Below, one piece after another: positions 1-7,848 of a stretch of DNA of 64,000 bases. Positions within the stretch are counted from its first letter, which is position 1; each line of letters begins with the position of its first letter. Location of the stretch: NCBI GenBank assembly GCA_020635055.1, contig JACKAN010000008.1, forward strand, positions 79,890 to 143,889. The letters are read 5' to 3'. This stretch comes from Pseudobdellovibrionaceae bacterium (GTDB lineage Bacteria > Bdellovibrionota > Bdellovibrionia > Bdellovibrionales > UBA1609). Made by a program: the position numbers and the translations under genes. The notes beneath the pieces are model-generated. The model was not told the origin of the DNA and searched no databases. It saw nothing but the letters and a program-made list of their open reading frames with translations.

Positions 1-163
1 GGGAGGCGTTCCTGGTCTTAGATCCAACAATAGAGGTGAGTTGATTTTGAAATTAAAAGTCAATACACCCAAAAAAGTCAGCAAAAAAGAAGTGGAGCTT
101 TTAGCGCAGTTAGCTGAAATTACAGGCGACAACATTAATAAACAGAAAAAAGGACTTTTTTGA
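1..163 (+). CDS. dnaJ: DnaJ chaperone, C-terminal end (5' part lies outside the window)
   Basis: The open frame enters the window at base 2 and ends at TGA 161-163. Its last residues carry the class I DnaJ tail pattern: a GVPGLRSNNRGELIL-like turn, then a KLKVNTPKKVSKKEVELL segment, as in the second substrate-binding beta domain and the dimerisation tail. DnaJ recruits substrates to DnaK and stimulates its ATPase in the cytoplasm. It lies 81 bp upstream of dnaK on the same strand, so the order is dnaJ-dnaK rather than the usual dnaK-dnaJ. Only 53 residues are visible, so the call rests on this tail and on the neighbour. Confidence 0.8.
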   Translation, partial: GGVPGLRSNNRGELILKLKVNTPKKVSKKEVELLAQLAEITGDNINKQKKGLF

Positions 164-244
164 TTTTTTTAGCTTTGGAACTTGACGTTGAAAGATCAAA
201 ACACACATTAAAATTGTTAGAACATTTTAAGGAGTAATTAAAAT

Positions 245-2155
245 ATGGGTAAAATTATTGGAATAGATCTAGGAACAACAAACTCTTGTGTTGCAGTAAT
301 GGAGGGCGGAGAGCCAAAGGTTATTGTTAACGAAGAGGGGGCAAGAACAACACCATCTATTGTGGCATACACTAAAGACGGGGAAAAATTAGTTGGACAA
401 GTTGCAAAACGACAAGCTGTTACTAATCCGGAAAAAACAATTTATTCTGCAAAAAGATTTATTGGTAGAAGATACGAAGAGATTAGTAATGAATTAAAAC
501 TGGTTCCGTACACCGTTGTTAAAAAGGGTGAAAATGATTGTGCTTTCAATATTGATGGTAAATCAGTGCCACCAGAAGAAATCAGTGCTTCCATTCTTGG
601 TAAATTAAAAAAAGTGGCCGAAGATTATTTGGGAACAGAAGTTACAGAAGCTGTTATCACAGTCCCTGCTTATTTTAATGATGCTCAAAGACAGGCAACG
701 AAAGATGCAGGCAAAATTGCTGGTCTTGAGGTTAAGCGTATTATTAACGAACCTACAGCAGCAGCATTGGCTTATGGTTTGGACAAGAAAACAGATCAAA
801 AAATTGCAATTTTCGATTTTGGTGGAGGAACATTTGATATCTCCATTTTAGAAGTCGGAGATAATGTTGTCGAAGTAAAAGCCACTAATGGGGACACTCA
901 TTTGGGTGGTGATAATTTTGATATTAAAATTTTAGAATGGTTGATTGCAGAGTTCAAAAAAGATCAAGGCATTGACTTAACCAATGATAAAATGGCTCTA
1001 CAGAGACTCAAAGAAGCGGCGGAAAAAGCTAAAATTGAATTGAGTTCTCGTCAAGAAACCGAAATTAACTTGCCATTTATTACAGCGGATCAGTCGGGAC
1101 CTAAACATTTAAATTTGACTTTATCTAGATCAAAATTTGATCAAATGACAGAAGATTTAGTTAAACGCTCCTTAGATCCTTGTCGCAAAGCGATAGCTGA
1201 TTCTGGTTTTAAACCCGCAGAAATTGACGAAGTGGTTTTGGTGGGTGGTAGCACTCGCATTCCAGCGATTCAAGCTGCCGTTAAACAGTTTTTTGGTAAA
1301 GAACCCAATCGTTCAGTAAACCCTGATGAAGTGGTAGCTATAGGTGCTGCGGTTCAAGGTGGAGTTTTAGCTGGAGATGTCAAAGATGTTTTATTATTAG
1401 ATGTAACACCCCTCTCTTTGGGAATTGAAACTTTGGGTGGTGTTATGACAAAGCTTATCGAAAGAAATACAACAATACCTACCAGAAAATCTCAGGTTTT
1501 CTCTACAGCTGCAGACAATCAAAGCAGCGTGGATGTTCATGTTCTTCAAGGGGAGCGTGAGATGGCCTCAGATAATAAAGCTCTAGGTCGTTTTGAGCTA
1601 ATGGGTATTGCTTCGGCGGCTCGTGGAATTCCGCAAATTGAAGTGACATTCGATATTGATGCTAATGGTATTCTCAATGTTTCTGCAAAAGATTTGGGAA
1701 CAGGTAAAGAACAGGCGATTAAGATCACTTCAAAATCGGGTCTTTCTGATGATGAAATTGATCGCATGGTAAAAGATGCCGAAGTTCATGCTGATGAAGA
1801 TAAGATTAAAAAAGAAAAAATCACTGCCTACAACGAGTTAGACAATTTAATTTATCAATCTGAAAAACTCATTAAGGATAGCGGAGCTGATTTGAGTGAG
1901 GATGATAAAAGCAAGTTGAATAGTGAAATTGAAGGGGCAAAGAAAGTTTTGCAAAATAAAGATTCTGATGTCGCTGCAATTAAGCAGGCTCATGAGAGTT
2001 TAACAAAGGTAAATCACACTATCAGTGCGGCTCTGTATGACAAGCAAAGAGTTAAAACAGATGGTGCTCCTGCAGACTCGGGTGAGAAAAAATCATCTGG
2101 AACTTCTGGTAGCTCCGAAGATGATGTTATAGACGCAGATTACAAAGACGTTTAA
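245..2155 (+). CDS. dnaK: Molecular chaperone DnaK (Hsp70)
   Basis: Cytoplasmic ATP-dependent chaperone working with DnaJ and GrpE. The 636 residues match the normal family length. All landmarks are present: the N-terminal phosphate loop IDLGTTNSC, the second nucleotide motif FDFGGGTFDISIL near residue 190, VVLVGGSTRIPAIQ near 330, the interdomain linker region ending VLLLDVTPLSLGIET, a beta substrate domain, a helical lid and the acidic terminus DDVIDADYKDV. A strong ribosome site (AAGGAG) precedes ATG 245. An AT-rich 81-bp gap with a TTGACG box at 182 separates it from dnaJ, so it may be read through from dnaJ, have its own promoter, or both. No heat-shock operator (CIRCE) is evident in the gap. 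Confidence 0.98.
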   Translation: MGKIIGIDLGTTNSCVAVMEGGEPKVIVNEEGARTTPSIVAYTKDGEKLVGQVAKRQAVTNPEKTIYSAKRFIGRRYEEISNELKLVPYTVVKKGENDCAFNIDGKSVPPEEISASILGKLKKVAEDYLGTEVTEAVITVPAYFNDAQRQATKDAGKIAGLEVKRIINEPTAAALAYGLDKKTDQKIAIFDFGGGTFDISILEVGDNVVEVKATNGDTHLGGDNFDIKILEWLIAEFKKDQGIDLTNDKMALQRLKEAAEKAKIELSSRQETEINLPFITADQSGPKHLNLTLSRSKFDQMTEDLVKRSLDPCRKAIADSGFKPAEIDEVVLVGGSTRIPAIQAAVKQFFGKEPNRSVNPDEVVAIGAAVQGGVLAGDVKDVLLLDVTPLSLGIETLGGVMTKLIERNTTIPTRKSQVFSTAADNQSSVDVHVLQGEREMASDNKALGRFELMGIASAARGIPQIEVTFDIDANGILNVSAKDLGTGKEQAIKITSKSGLSDDEIDRMVKDAEVHADEDKIKKEKITAYNELDNLIYQSEKLIKDSGADLSEDDKSKLNSEIEGAKKVLQNKDSDVAAIKQAHESLTKVNHTISAALYDKQRVKTDGAPADSGEKKSSGTSGSSEDDVIDADYKDV

Positions 2156-2176
2156 TATTACAAATAGAGTTTTGTT

Positions 2177-2207
2177 TAAAAAGGCATCTTAATGGATGCC
2201 TTTTTTA
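2177..2207. terminator. Bidirectional hairpin terminator between dnaK and the patatin gene
   Basis: A stem GGCATC/GATGCC with a short AT loop is flanked by an A-run on the left and a T-run on the right. It lies between the convergent ends of dnaK and the patatin gene and overlaps the patatin stop by a few bases. The A/T flanks would allow it to stop transcription from both sides. Confidence 0.8.
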
Positions 2208-3305
2208 TTTGTTAAAAAATTCTAAAATTTGTGTTTCTTGTGATAGGACATCTTTATATCCCAATTCAATTAGGCTTTCAGTGTACTCTCTCTCAAACAT
2301 CAAGTAAGAAACCAACTCTGCAGATTCTTCATCACTACCTAAACCTCGGATAAGAAACTTTAGTAGTGTGGGTAGAGATTCCATTTTTTCTTTGGCAATT
2401 TGTGCTAAATCTTTGGATGGAGACAGATAAAAACTATCTATGGGTCTCATTTTCTTTATTCTACTTTTATTAAATAGTTCAAGTCTTTCTAAATCGGAGT
2501 CGATGGCATCTAAAAATACGGCATTAGTAACAACGGATAAGAGCCTAGCTAAGGTAGGTTCGATGAGCTTGCCTTCATAATCACTTTCATTCCTAACACC
2601 AACTACAAACAATTTATCTGCACCTAAATGAATGGCTGGGGAGAGAGGAGCCGTATTTCTTAAACAACCATCTCCATAAAATTTATTGTCAATTTTTGTG
2701 GGTACAAAAAAGAAGGGGATAGCACTGGAGCCCATAACGTGATCAATAGTTATCTCTGCAGTCAAACTGAGTCTTTGTGCCCCCGTCCACATGGTTTGAG
2801 AATCTTTGCAATGCACAAAGGTTACGCCTTTAGATGTGCTGTAATCTGTGGCCGTTATAGCAAGTGCATTAATTTTTTGAGATTTTATATTTTTATTTAT
2901 CTGATTAAAATCAATACTGCGTGATAAAAGATTTCTTAAGGGTGTAGTATCTAAAAGTGAGAAGGGGCCAGATCTCAATTTTTCGTCCAAACCACCTAGA
3001 GATACGCCGCGGGCAAGTTTGAGGGCCCGTTTTGTGAGTGAAAACGTGCGCATCTCAAAGACTTCTTCAGTTTTAAGATTAGACCATAAATTGCAAAGAT
3101 TATCTGCCGCTTTTCTTTCATCTTGTATTTGGCTGGCTATAAAACTGGCATTAATAGCACCCGCACTGGCACCCGTTACAATATCCATGGGCAATGTGCT
3201 TTTACAGTCATGACAAATGTGGGAGAAAGCTTTTAGCACACCTGCTTGATAAGCCCCTCTAGATCCACCGCCTGATAATACAAGTGCAGTTTTTTTAATC
3301 GCCAT
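2205..3305 (-). CDS. Patatin-like phospholipase
   Basis: Predicted lipid acyl hydrolase with a Ser-Asp dyad. The oxyanion-hole loop LSGGGSRGAYQAG begins at residue 10, the nucleophile elbow GASAG puts the catalytic Ser at residue 47, and the Asp is in the FYGDGC motif near residue 210 (DG-C instead of the usual DG-G/A). The 366 residues fit the bacterial patatin family. No signal peptide is visible, so it is probably cytosolic or delivered by another route. Its ATG overlaps the stop codon of the upstream barrel-like gene by one base (TAATG), which implies translational coupling and one operon. Substrate and biological role cannot be read from the sequence. Confidence 0.93.
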   Translation of the reverse strand: MAIKKTALVLSGGGSRGAYQAGVLKAFSHICHDCKSTLPMDIVTGASAGAINASFIASQIQDERKAADNLCNLWSNLKTEEVFEMRTFSLTKRALKLARGVSLGGLDEKLRSGPFSLLDTTPLRNLLSRSIDFNQINKNIKSQKINALAITATDYSTSKGVTFVHCKDSQTMWTGAQRLSLTAEITIDHVMGSSAIPFFFVPTKIDNKFYGDGCLRNTAPLSPAIHLGADKLFVVGVRNESDYEGKLIEPTLARLLSVVTNAVFLDAIDSDLERLELFNKSRIKKMRPIDSFYLSPSKDLAQIAKEKMESLPTLLKFLIRGLGSDEESAELVSYLMFEREYTESLIELGYKDVLSQETQILEFFNK

Positions 3306-3934
3306 TATTGAAAACGGATACCTTGATCGGGATCGATACTAAGATTCATGCCCAGACTTAAAAAGGTAAAGGCATTGTCTATATCAAAACCTATTTCTCC
3401 AACAAAACTAATGTAGTCAAAACGATTTGGCTTAACTTGCACTCCAATAGTCAGTTGTGAAACTAAATCGGATTCACCCTCTACAGTTCTAAAACCTAAG
3501 GGCAAACCAGCATAAGGAGTAAGATCGCCGAATTCCATGTTAAACTTTTTGCTGATGATGGGATGCACTCTTAAGCTTAAGTCATTCGCAGTTTCATTAC
3601 CAAATCTATAGCGAGCTATGCTAACTCCTCCACTTAAAGACATTGCAGGTTGCTTACCTAAATCAGGTATTGGGGACCATTTAAAAAAACCAGCAAAATT
3701 AAAATCCACAACTCCAAAGCCAGCTTCAATTCTATAGCCAGTGTCTTCCGTGAGTCTCGAATCGAAACGACCCAGTAAGTTCATGCCAGACTCGCCCTCG
3801 GTAATAAACTGGGTTTCAACATTGGCATTATATTTACCCTCTTCGATCAATTCAGCGGTATCCATAAGTGAATAGTAAGCCATAGATTTAACTGATAGAA
3901 ATAAAAATATAAACAAACTAAAAAACGACTTCAT
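3305..3934 (-). CDS. Exported protein, probably an outer-membrane beta-barrel
   Basis: Not a family I recognise. An N-terminal hydrophobic signal sequence (KSFFSLFIFLFLSVKSMA, cleavage probably after SMA) is followed by about 190 residues of alternating polar and hydrophobic strands (for example YRIEAGFGVVDFNFAGFFKW and ISFVGEIGFDIDNAFTFLSLG), the pattern of a small barrel. I start at ATG 3934 because GGAGG lies six bases upstream; a TTG at 3946 is in frame but has no better site. It is the first gene of a two-gene operon with the patatin phospholipase, so a role in lipid handling or enzyme anchoring is possible but is only inference. Confidence 0.8.
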   Translation of the reverse strand: MKSFFSLFIFLFLSVKSMAYYSLMDTAELIEEGKYNANVETQFITEGESGMNLLGRFDSRLTEDTGYRIEAGFGVVDFNFAGFFKWSPIPDLGKQPAMSLSGGVSIARYRFGNETANDLSLRVHPIISKKFNMEFGDLTPYAGLPLGFRTVEGESDLVSQLTIGVQVKPNRFDYISFVGEIGFDIDNAFTFLSLGMNLSIDPDQGIRFQ

Positions 3935-4067
3935 TTGAGCCTCCAAGTTTGCCTATCTTAAAATGAGACACATTATATTTCAATCATAGATTTTCTCATT
4001 TTGGCTCTAAGGTTGATAGTTTTTAGAGCCGATAAATTATAGACAACTAGAAAAGTAAGAGGACATT

Positions 4068-5258
4068 ATGCATAGACTGATATTTTTGTTTATTTTCTTA
4101 TTGAGCAGCTCAGTTTTAGCTGAAAACTCCTCCGAAAGCTGTGATTGTCCTGAAGTAAAATGTACGAACCCCTGTGAAGTTCAATCTGGTATTACCTTTT
4201 ACACAGAAAAATGCCAACAGGGTAAAAAAGTGAAATCCTGTGCAAAGCCTACTTGTGTACCTCTAGATAAACCCAATGAAGCTTGCTTGGCCTTCAAAAA
4301 AAATAATTTAACAAATCGCAGTGTGGCCTCTGAAAAAGCAGAGCCTATAGAAAAATCAAAAAGTATTATTGAAAACAGCCCCTTTATAGGAGTTGTAAGT
4401 GATTTTTCTGGACAAGCATGGCTGAAAAATGAAATGGGAGCCCAGCGGGATGTCGTTTTGGGTATTAAGGTGAGAGAAAACGATACTGTGATTACCTCCA
4501 GTATTGGTCGATTAAAAATTAAAATTAATAATGGTAATATTATCAATGTACTTCCAAATTCTATGATGAAAATGACAGAAGTAAATATTGAGGAAAAGAA
4601 AACGATTATTGATTTATATAAAGGTAAAGTTCGATCCAGTGTTAACGATAAATTAAAGAGTGCAGAAAACTACTTTAAAGTTAGAACTCGCAGCGCCGTT
4701 GCTGGAGTAAGGGGTACGGATTTTGTAGTGAGTTACGATGTTACACAAAAAGCGGTTACGAAAGTACAAACTATCGAGGGAGATGTAGAGCTTTCAAGTG
4801 GGGATTTTACTAAAAAACAAAAAATTCTTGGCGGCCAGGAAGGCAGTTTTATTGTTGCCTCTAATGGATCGGATGTGTTTAGCGACGAGGAAATAAGTGA
4901 TTTTATTTCTAGAGGTTACATGACTCCAGTGTATAAAATGTCGGATACAGAATTAAAAAAATTGAAATGGGAAACAGATGCTAGCAATAAAATAGTTGCA
5001 GGCCGTTCTTTGGCAGCAAAAAAGAAAAATGTGAAATTTATTTGTAATGAGCCCAAAGCACAATTGAATCAATGTTATTGGAAGTGTGAAAATAATCCCA
5101 AAGGGGAAAAGCGTTGTCGTACGGATTTACCCTATGTGAATTGCGTTAGAAAACTATGTAATGCCAATGGCAAATGGTCTGATGAAACCAGATTGCCAGC
5201 TACTTTTTTTGACAAGTGTGAAGCTCAAAAAACAAGAGTTGGCGCCTGTGATTACTGA
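4068..5258 (+). CDS. Exported FecR-domain protein with Cys-rich ends
   Basis: 396 residues. A signal peptide (1-18, ending VLA) is followed by a Cys-rich segment (about ten Cys within residues 24-75), then a FecR-type beta domain at about 105-235 with the typical pattern GVVSDFSGQAWLK, LGIKVRENDTVITSSIGRLKI and TRSAVAGVRGTDFVV. A second Cys-rich region follows at 330-396 (CNEPKAQLNQCYWKCE and onward). FecR domains in exported proteins of this type are usually ligand- or peptidoglycan-associated structural modules rather than sigma regulators, and there is no transmembrane segment for classical FecR signalling. An AGAGGA site precedes ATG 4068. It is monocistronic and followed by tRNA-His. The exact function is unknown. 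Confidence 0.88.
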   Translation: MHRLIFLFIFLLSSSVLAENSSESCDCPEVKCTNPCEVQSGITFYTEKCQQGKKVKSCAKPTCVPLDKPNEACLAFKKNNLTNRSVASEKAEPIEKSKSIIENSPFIGVVSDFSGQAWLKNEMGAQRDVVLGIKVRENDTVITSSIGRLKIKINNGNIINVLPNSMMKMTEVNIEEKKTIIDLYKGKVRSSVNDKLKSAENYFKVRTRSAVAGVRGTDFVVSYDVTQKAVTKVQTIEGDVELSSGDFTKKQKILGGQEGSFIVASNGSDVFSDEEISDFISRGYMTPVYKMSDTELKKLKWETDASNKIVAGRSLAAKKKNVKFICNEPKAQLNQCYWKCENNPKGEKRCRTDLPYVNCVRKLCNANGKWSDETRLPATFFDKCEAQKTRVGACDY

Positions 5259-5328
5259 TTAATGCGCCGCATGCAACAGAGATTATTGAAAAGCAATTAA
5301 AAGTCACCTATATATATTTTCTCTTTGT

Positions 5329-5405
5329 GGCGGTCGTAGCTCAGTTGGTAGAGCATCGGATTGTGATTCCGGTTGTCGCGGGTTCAAGCCCCGTCGATCG
5401 CCCCA
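5329..5405 (+). tRNA. tRNA-His (GTG anticodon)
   Basis: A complete cloverleaf with the extra G at position -1 (5329) pairing with discriminator C73, as expected for tRNA-His. It has a 7-bp acceptor stem, D-arm TAGCTCAGTTGG, anticodon loop reading ATTGTGATT (GTG), T-arm GCGGG-TTCAAGC-CCCGT and encoded CCA at 5403-5405. The insertion-sequence cluster begins about 80 bp downstream. I found no duplicated 3' end that would mark this tRNA as an integration site. Confidence 0.97.
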
Positions 5406-5483
5406 TTTTTCTTTTCAGAGAAATGATGAAAAAAGCAGCAAATCAAAAAATCTAAAATAAAAACTAAGAGAAATGTTAGTGAT

Positions 5484-5531
5484 CTGAAATCCGAAATTAA
5501 GATAAGCGTTACGAGCCCAAAAACACCATTT
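5484..5531 (+). repeat. Detached left-end fragment of the IS1380-type element
   Basis: About 48 bases identical to the left terminus of the two full IS1380-type copies (starting CTGAAATCCGAAATTAAG). It stops where an IS5-type element was inserted. With the IS5 target duplication removed, it continues for nine bases (8742-8750) and then abuts the left end of the second IS1380 copy in the same orientation, so two left ends lie in tandem. Confidence 0.8.
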
Positions 5532-5894
5532 GAGGCTGTTGCAAAAATTCATTTTACAAAATCCAGTTCAAATCTGACAGACATGAAAGTCGTTTAGTAA
5601 GATTTGATATCCCCTGAGCTGCATTTCATATGCAATATTTTAGAGTTAAAAAATTTTTAGGGCTAATTTTTTATATTTAGGGGCTATCTTCCCCCCTTAA
5701 TCCCATCAAAAACTTAAATTGGGCGCACCTATCCTGATGACCCTCTTTAAATTTTGGACTGTAGCTTCCATCAACGCCTGGAACTCTACTTTCTCTTTGC
5801 CTCGATAACGACAATATTTACTTATTTTTGAAAAGGTACTTTCAAAAGGCATCCGCACTGAACTTCTCCAACGATCCAAATCCCTGTCCTTAAA

Positions 5895-7848
5895 CTGAAA
5901 TCCGAAATTAAGATAAGCGTTACGAGCCCAAAAACACCATTTAGTGAAAATATAAACAGAATTTTCGGCGAAAATTCTGAAGGTGCATAGGTTTGTCTAG
6001 AATTCGGGTTTTCCTCGCTTTTTGGGAGTAGTGATTCATACTTTGGCGAGCTACTCGACTGGGCCAAAGAGCATTGACCACAATATGAGGCCTTTAGGGC
6101 TTATGCTCTCGCCCTTAGTGATGTGGCTATTTAGTTGGGGTAGCACGGATCTTTCGATCCTGTCGCATGGTTCAAACCCTTTGCCGACCAAATCCAAAAC
6201 TCAAAGCGAACTCCAAATTTTTTATTTGATTGTCAAAGAGCTTGTTCCGCTCTCGGGACTTAATCTCTATGCCGTTGAGCAGTACAGCGGAACTATTACT
6301 GGCTGTGACCGCCATGCCTCTAGAAATGCGCTCACCTCTCTTAAAAATTTTGCTTTTACTTTTAGAGTTAATTGACGAGATCCGGTTAACACTTGAGCCG
6401 GTGCCGTTAGAAGTTTACGCCTTAGTTTTTTTGCAAAATGCGGTTTATCTGGTTGCTCCAGTAATGCCGCCCAGCGGATGAGGTTTTGAGCAATGAGTAC
6501 AAATAAAAAGTAAACTTCATTGGCCGACATTTTTAAGCAAGGCAAGTGTTTGGCATCAAAGCCTATCTTAAACTCTTTAATCATATTTTCCACATCTGCA
6601 CGCGGACGATATCTCTCTATCACTGACTGATAGCTTCGTTGACTCAAATCATAGTTAGTGGCTACGGCATGGTAGTGAAAGTGTCCGCATGCCACTCCAA
6701 AGACCTCATCTTCTCGCCATTGTTTTTTTATTACTACCGGGAACATGAGTTTTTTATCAGACCAGCTCGGGCGCCAGTGCCAACGATTTACATAACACTC
6801 TGCGGGCTCTTGTTTTTTACGTTTTAATTTTTTTAATTCTTCTGGGCCGTACTCCCACTCAACCCATGTCTTTGAATCCTCATCAATTTGTGTATGCCAG
6901 TTAATAGTTTTAGGAGCGGCTATGGTGAATGACGCCTGATGTGCCTGACAGGCTAGAACAAAGTCCTCTATTAAAAAAGCCGAATCACCGCTAACGTGAG
7001 CCACTTTTTCAAATGGATTTTTTATTTTTTTACCACGCAGAGGGGACAATACTTGGTCTAATAACTCGACGGGATGACCTTTAGGGTGAGCGGCCGGCAA
7101 GAGCTCTCCGGCAAAGCAAAAACCTAGTTCATCGAAAATTGTTAAAGAAGAGTAACCAAAGACGAACTTTTCACGGGAGGTCTTCATCCAACCCACACCT
7201 TCCATCTTACGGCCCGTTTGCTCGTGAGCTGTGCCGTCGATTTTAAAATGGGGAAGCTCTTCCCCCTTATGAGGGTGGACTTTACGGGTATGTGCTCGCA
7301 GGGTGTAGCCCATAGTTGTTAAAAACTTTTTTAATGCGTTGATGTGCTCTTTTTCAAACCTGCGCAAATAATTTCCCAGTGTTTTAGGTGTTGGAACTTT
7401 ACCGTCAAAAAGTTCTTCCAAAAGTTCGTCATCATCAAATTCCTCAATATCTTCGATACTGTCATGACCACTGAGAAGACTAGCTATGAGCAGTAAGCTC
7501 AAACCGTAATTGCCAAATGAGCGATTACTCCCATCTTCTGGTAAACACTTAGCCAACTCTTTACCCAAGCTTGTTGAATCAAAAATATGCAGCAATGCCT
7601 GAAGGCCGCCCCTAGAGACGATAGCTTTGTTACTCACCTCATAACGAGGGGCAGGGATAAAAAGAGACTTTTTAGAATGTTTGTCATGATGCATAGGCAT
7701 TGGTTCTACCTCGAAAGTTTTGTGGCTTATAGAACTTATTTTGTTTTCACGAGAATTGTGAATGAATACCACACTTGAAAAATACCGCAGCCCCTTAAGC
7801 AATGCGGCTTAGGAAGATTTTAAACATTTTTCTATTTTCCGATCTCAG
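5895..7848 (-). mobile_element. IS1380-type element, copy A (complete, 1954 bp)
   Basis: The terminal inverted repeats begin CTGAAATCCGAAATTA (left) and CTGAGATCGGAAAATA (complement of the right end). It is flanked by direct repeats CTTAAA (5889-5894 and 7849-7854) inside the IS5-type transposase gene. If the true duplication is TTAA, each outer base belongs to the element. It carries a single transposase gene. Confidence 0.92.
6267..7700 (-). CDS. IS1380-type DDE transposase
   Basis: 477 residues from the chosen ATG at 7700, which has GAGG about ten bases upstream; an in-frame ATG at 7802 would add 34 residues with no visible domain. Family landmarks: an N-terminal DNA-binding region with GGLQALLHIFDSTSLG, the first Asp in HFKIDGTAHEQTG, the second in HVSGDSAFLIEDF, and the C-terminal signature ERYRPRADVENMIKEFK containing the catalytic Glu, followed by KMSANEVYFLFVLIAQNL. 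It catalyses cut-and-paste or copy-out movement of its own element. The copy is uninterrupted and potentially active. Confidence 0.92.
   Translation of the reverse strand: MPMHHDKHSKKSLFIPAPRYEVSNKAIVSRGGLQALLHIFDSTSLGKELAKCLPEDGSNRSFGNYGLSLLLIASLLSGHDSIEDIEEFDDDELLEELFDGKVPTPKTLGNYLRRFEKEHINALKKFLTTMGYTLRAHTRKVHPHKGEELPHFKIDGTAHEQTGRKMEGVGWMKTSREKFVFGYSSLTIFDELGFCFAGELLPAAHPKGHPVELLDQVLSPLRGKKIKNPFEKVAHVSGDSAFLIEDFVLACQAHQASFTIAAPKTINWHTQIDEDSKTWVEWEYGPEELKKLKRKKQEPAECYVNRWHWRPSWSDKKLMFPVVIKKQWREDEVFGVACGHFHYHAVATNYDLSQRSYQSVIERYRPRADVENMIKEFKIGFDAKHLPCLKMSANEVYFLFVLIAQNLIRWAALLEQPDKPHFAKKLRRKLLTAPAQVLTGSRQLTLKVKAKFLREVSAFLEAWRSQPVIVPLYCSTA

Noticed and set aside
5329..5405. tRNA-His as the attachment site of an integrative element
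   Set aside because: No second copy of the tRNA 3' end and no integrase gene of the tyrosine type occur in the window, and the neighbouring DNA is explained by IS insertions.
6022..6827. Open frames on the + strand (also at 8878-9683)
   Set aside because: They are antisense shadows of the IS1380 transposase gene, repeated in both copies only because the element is repeated.
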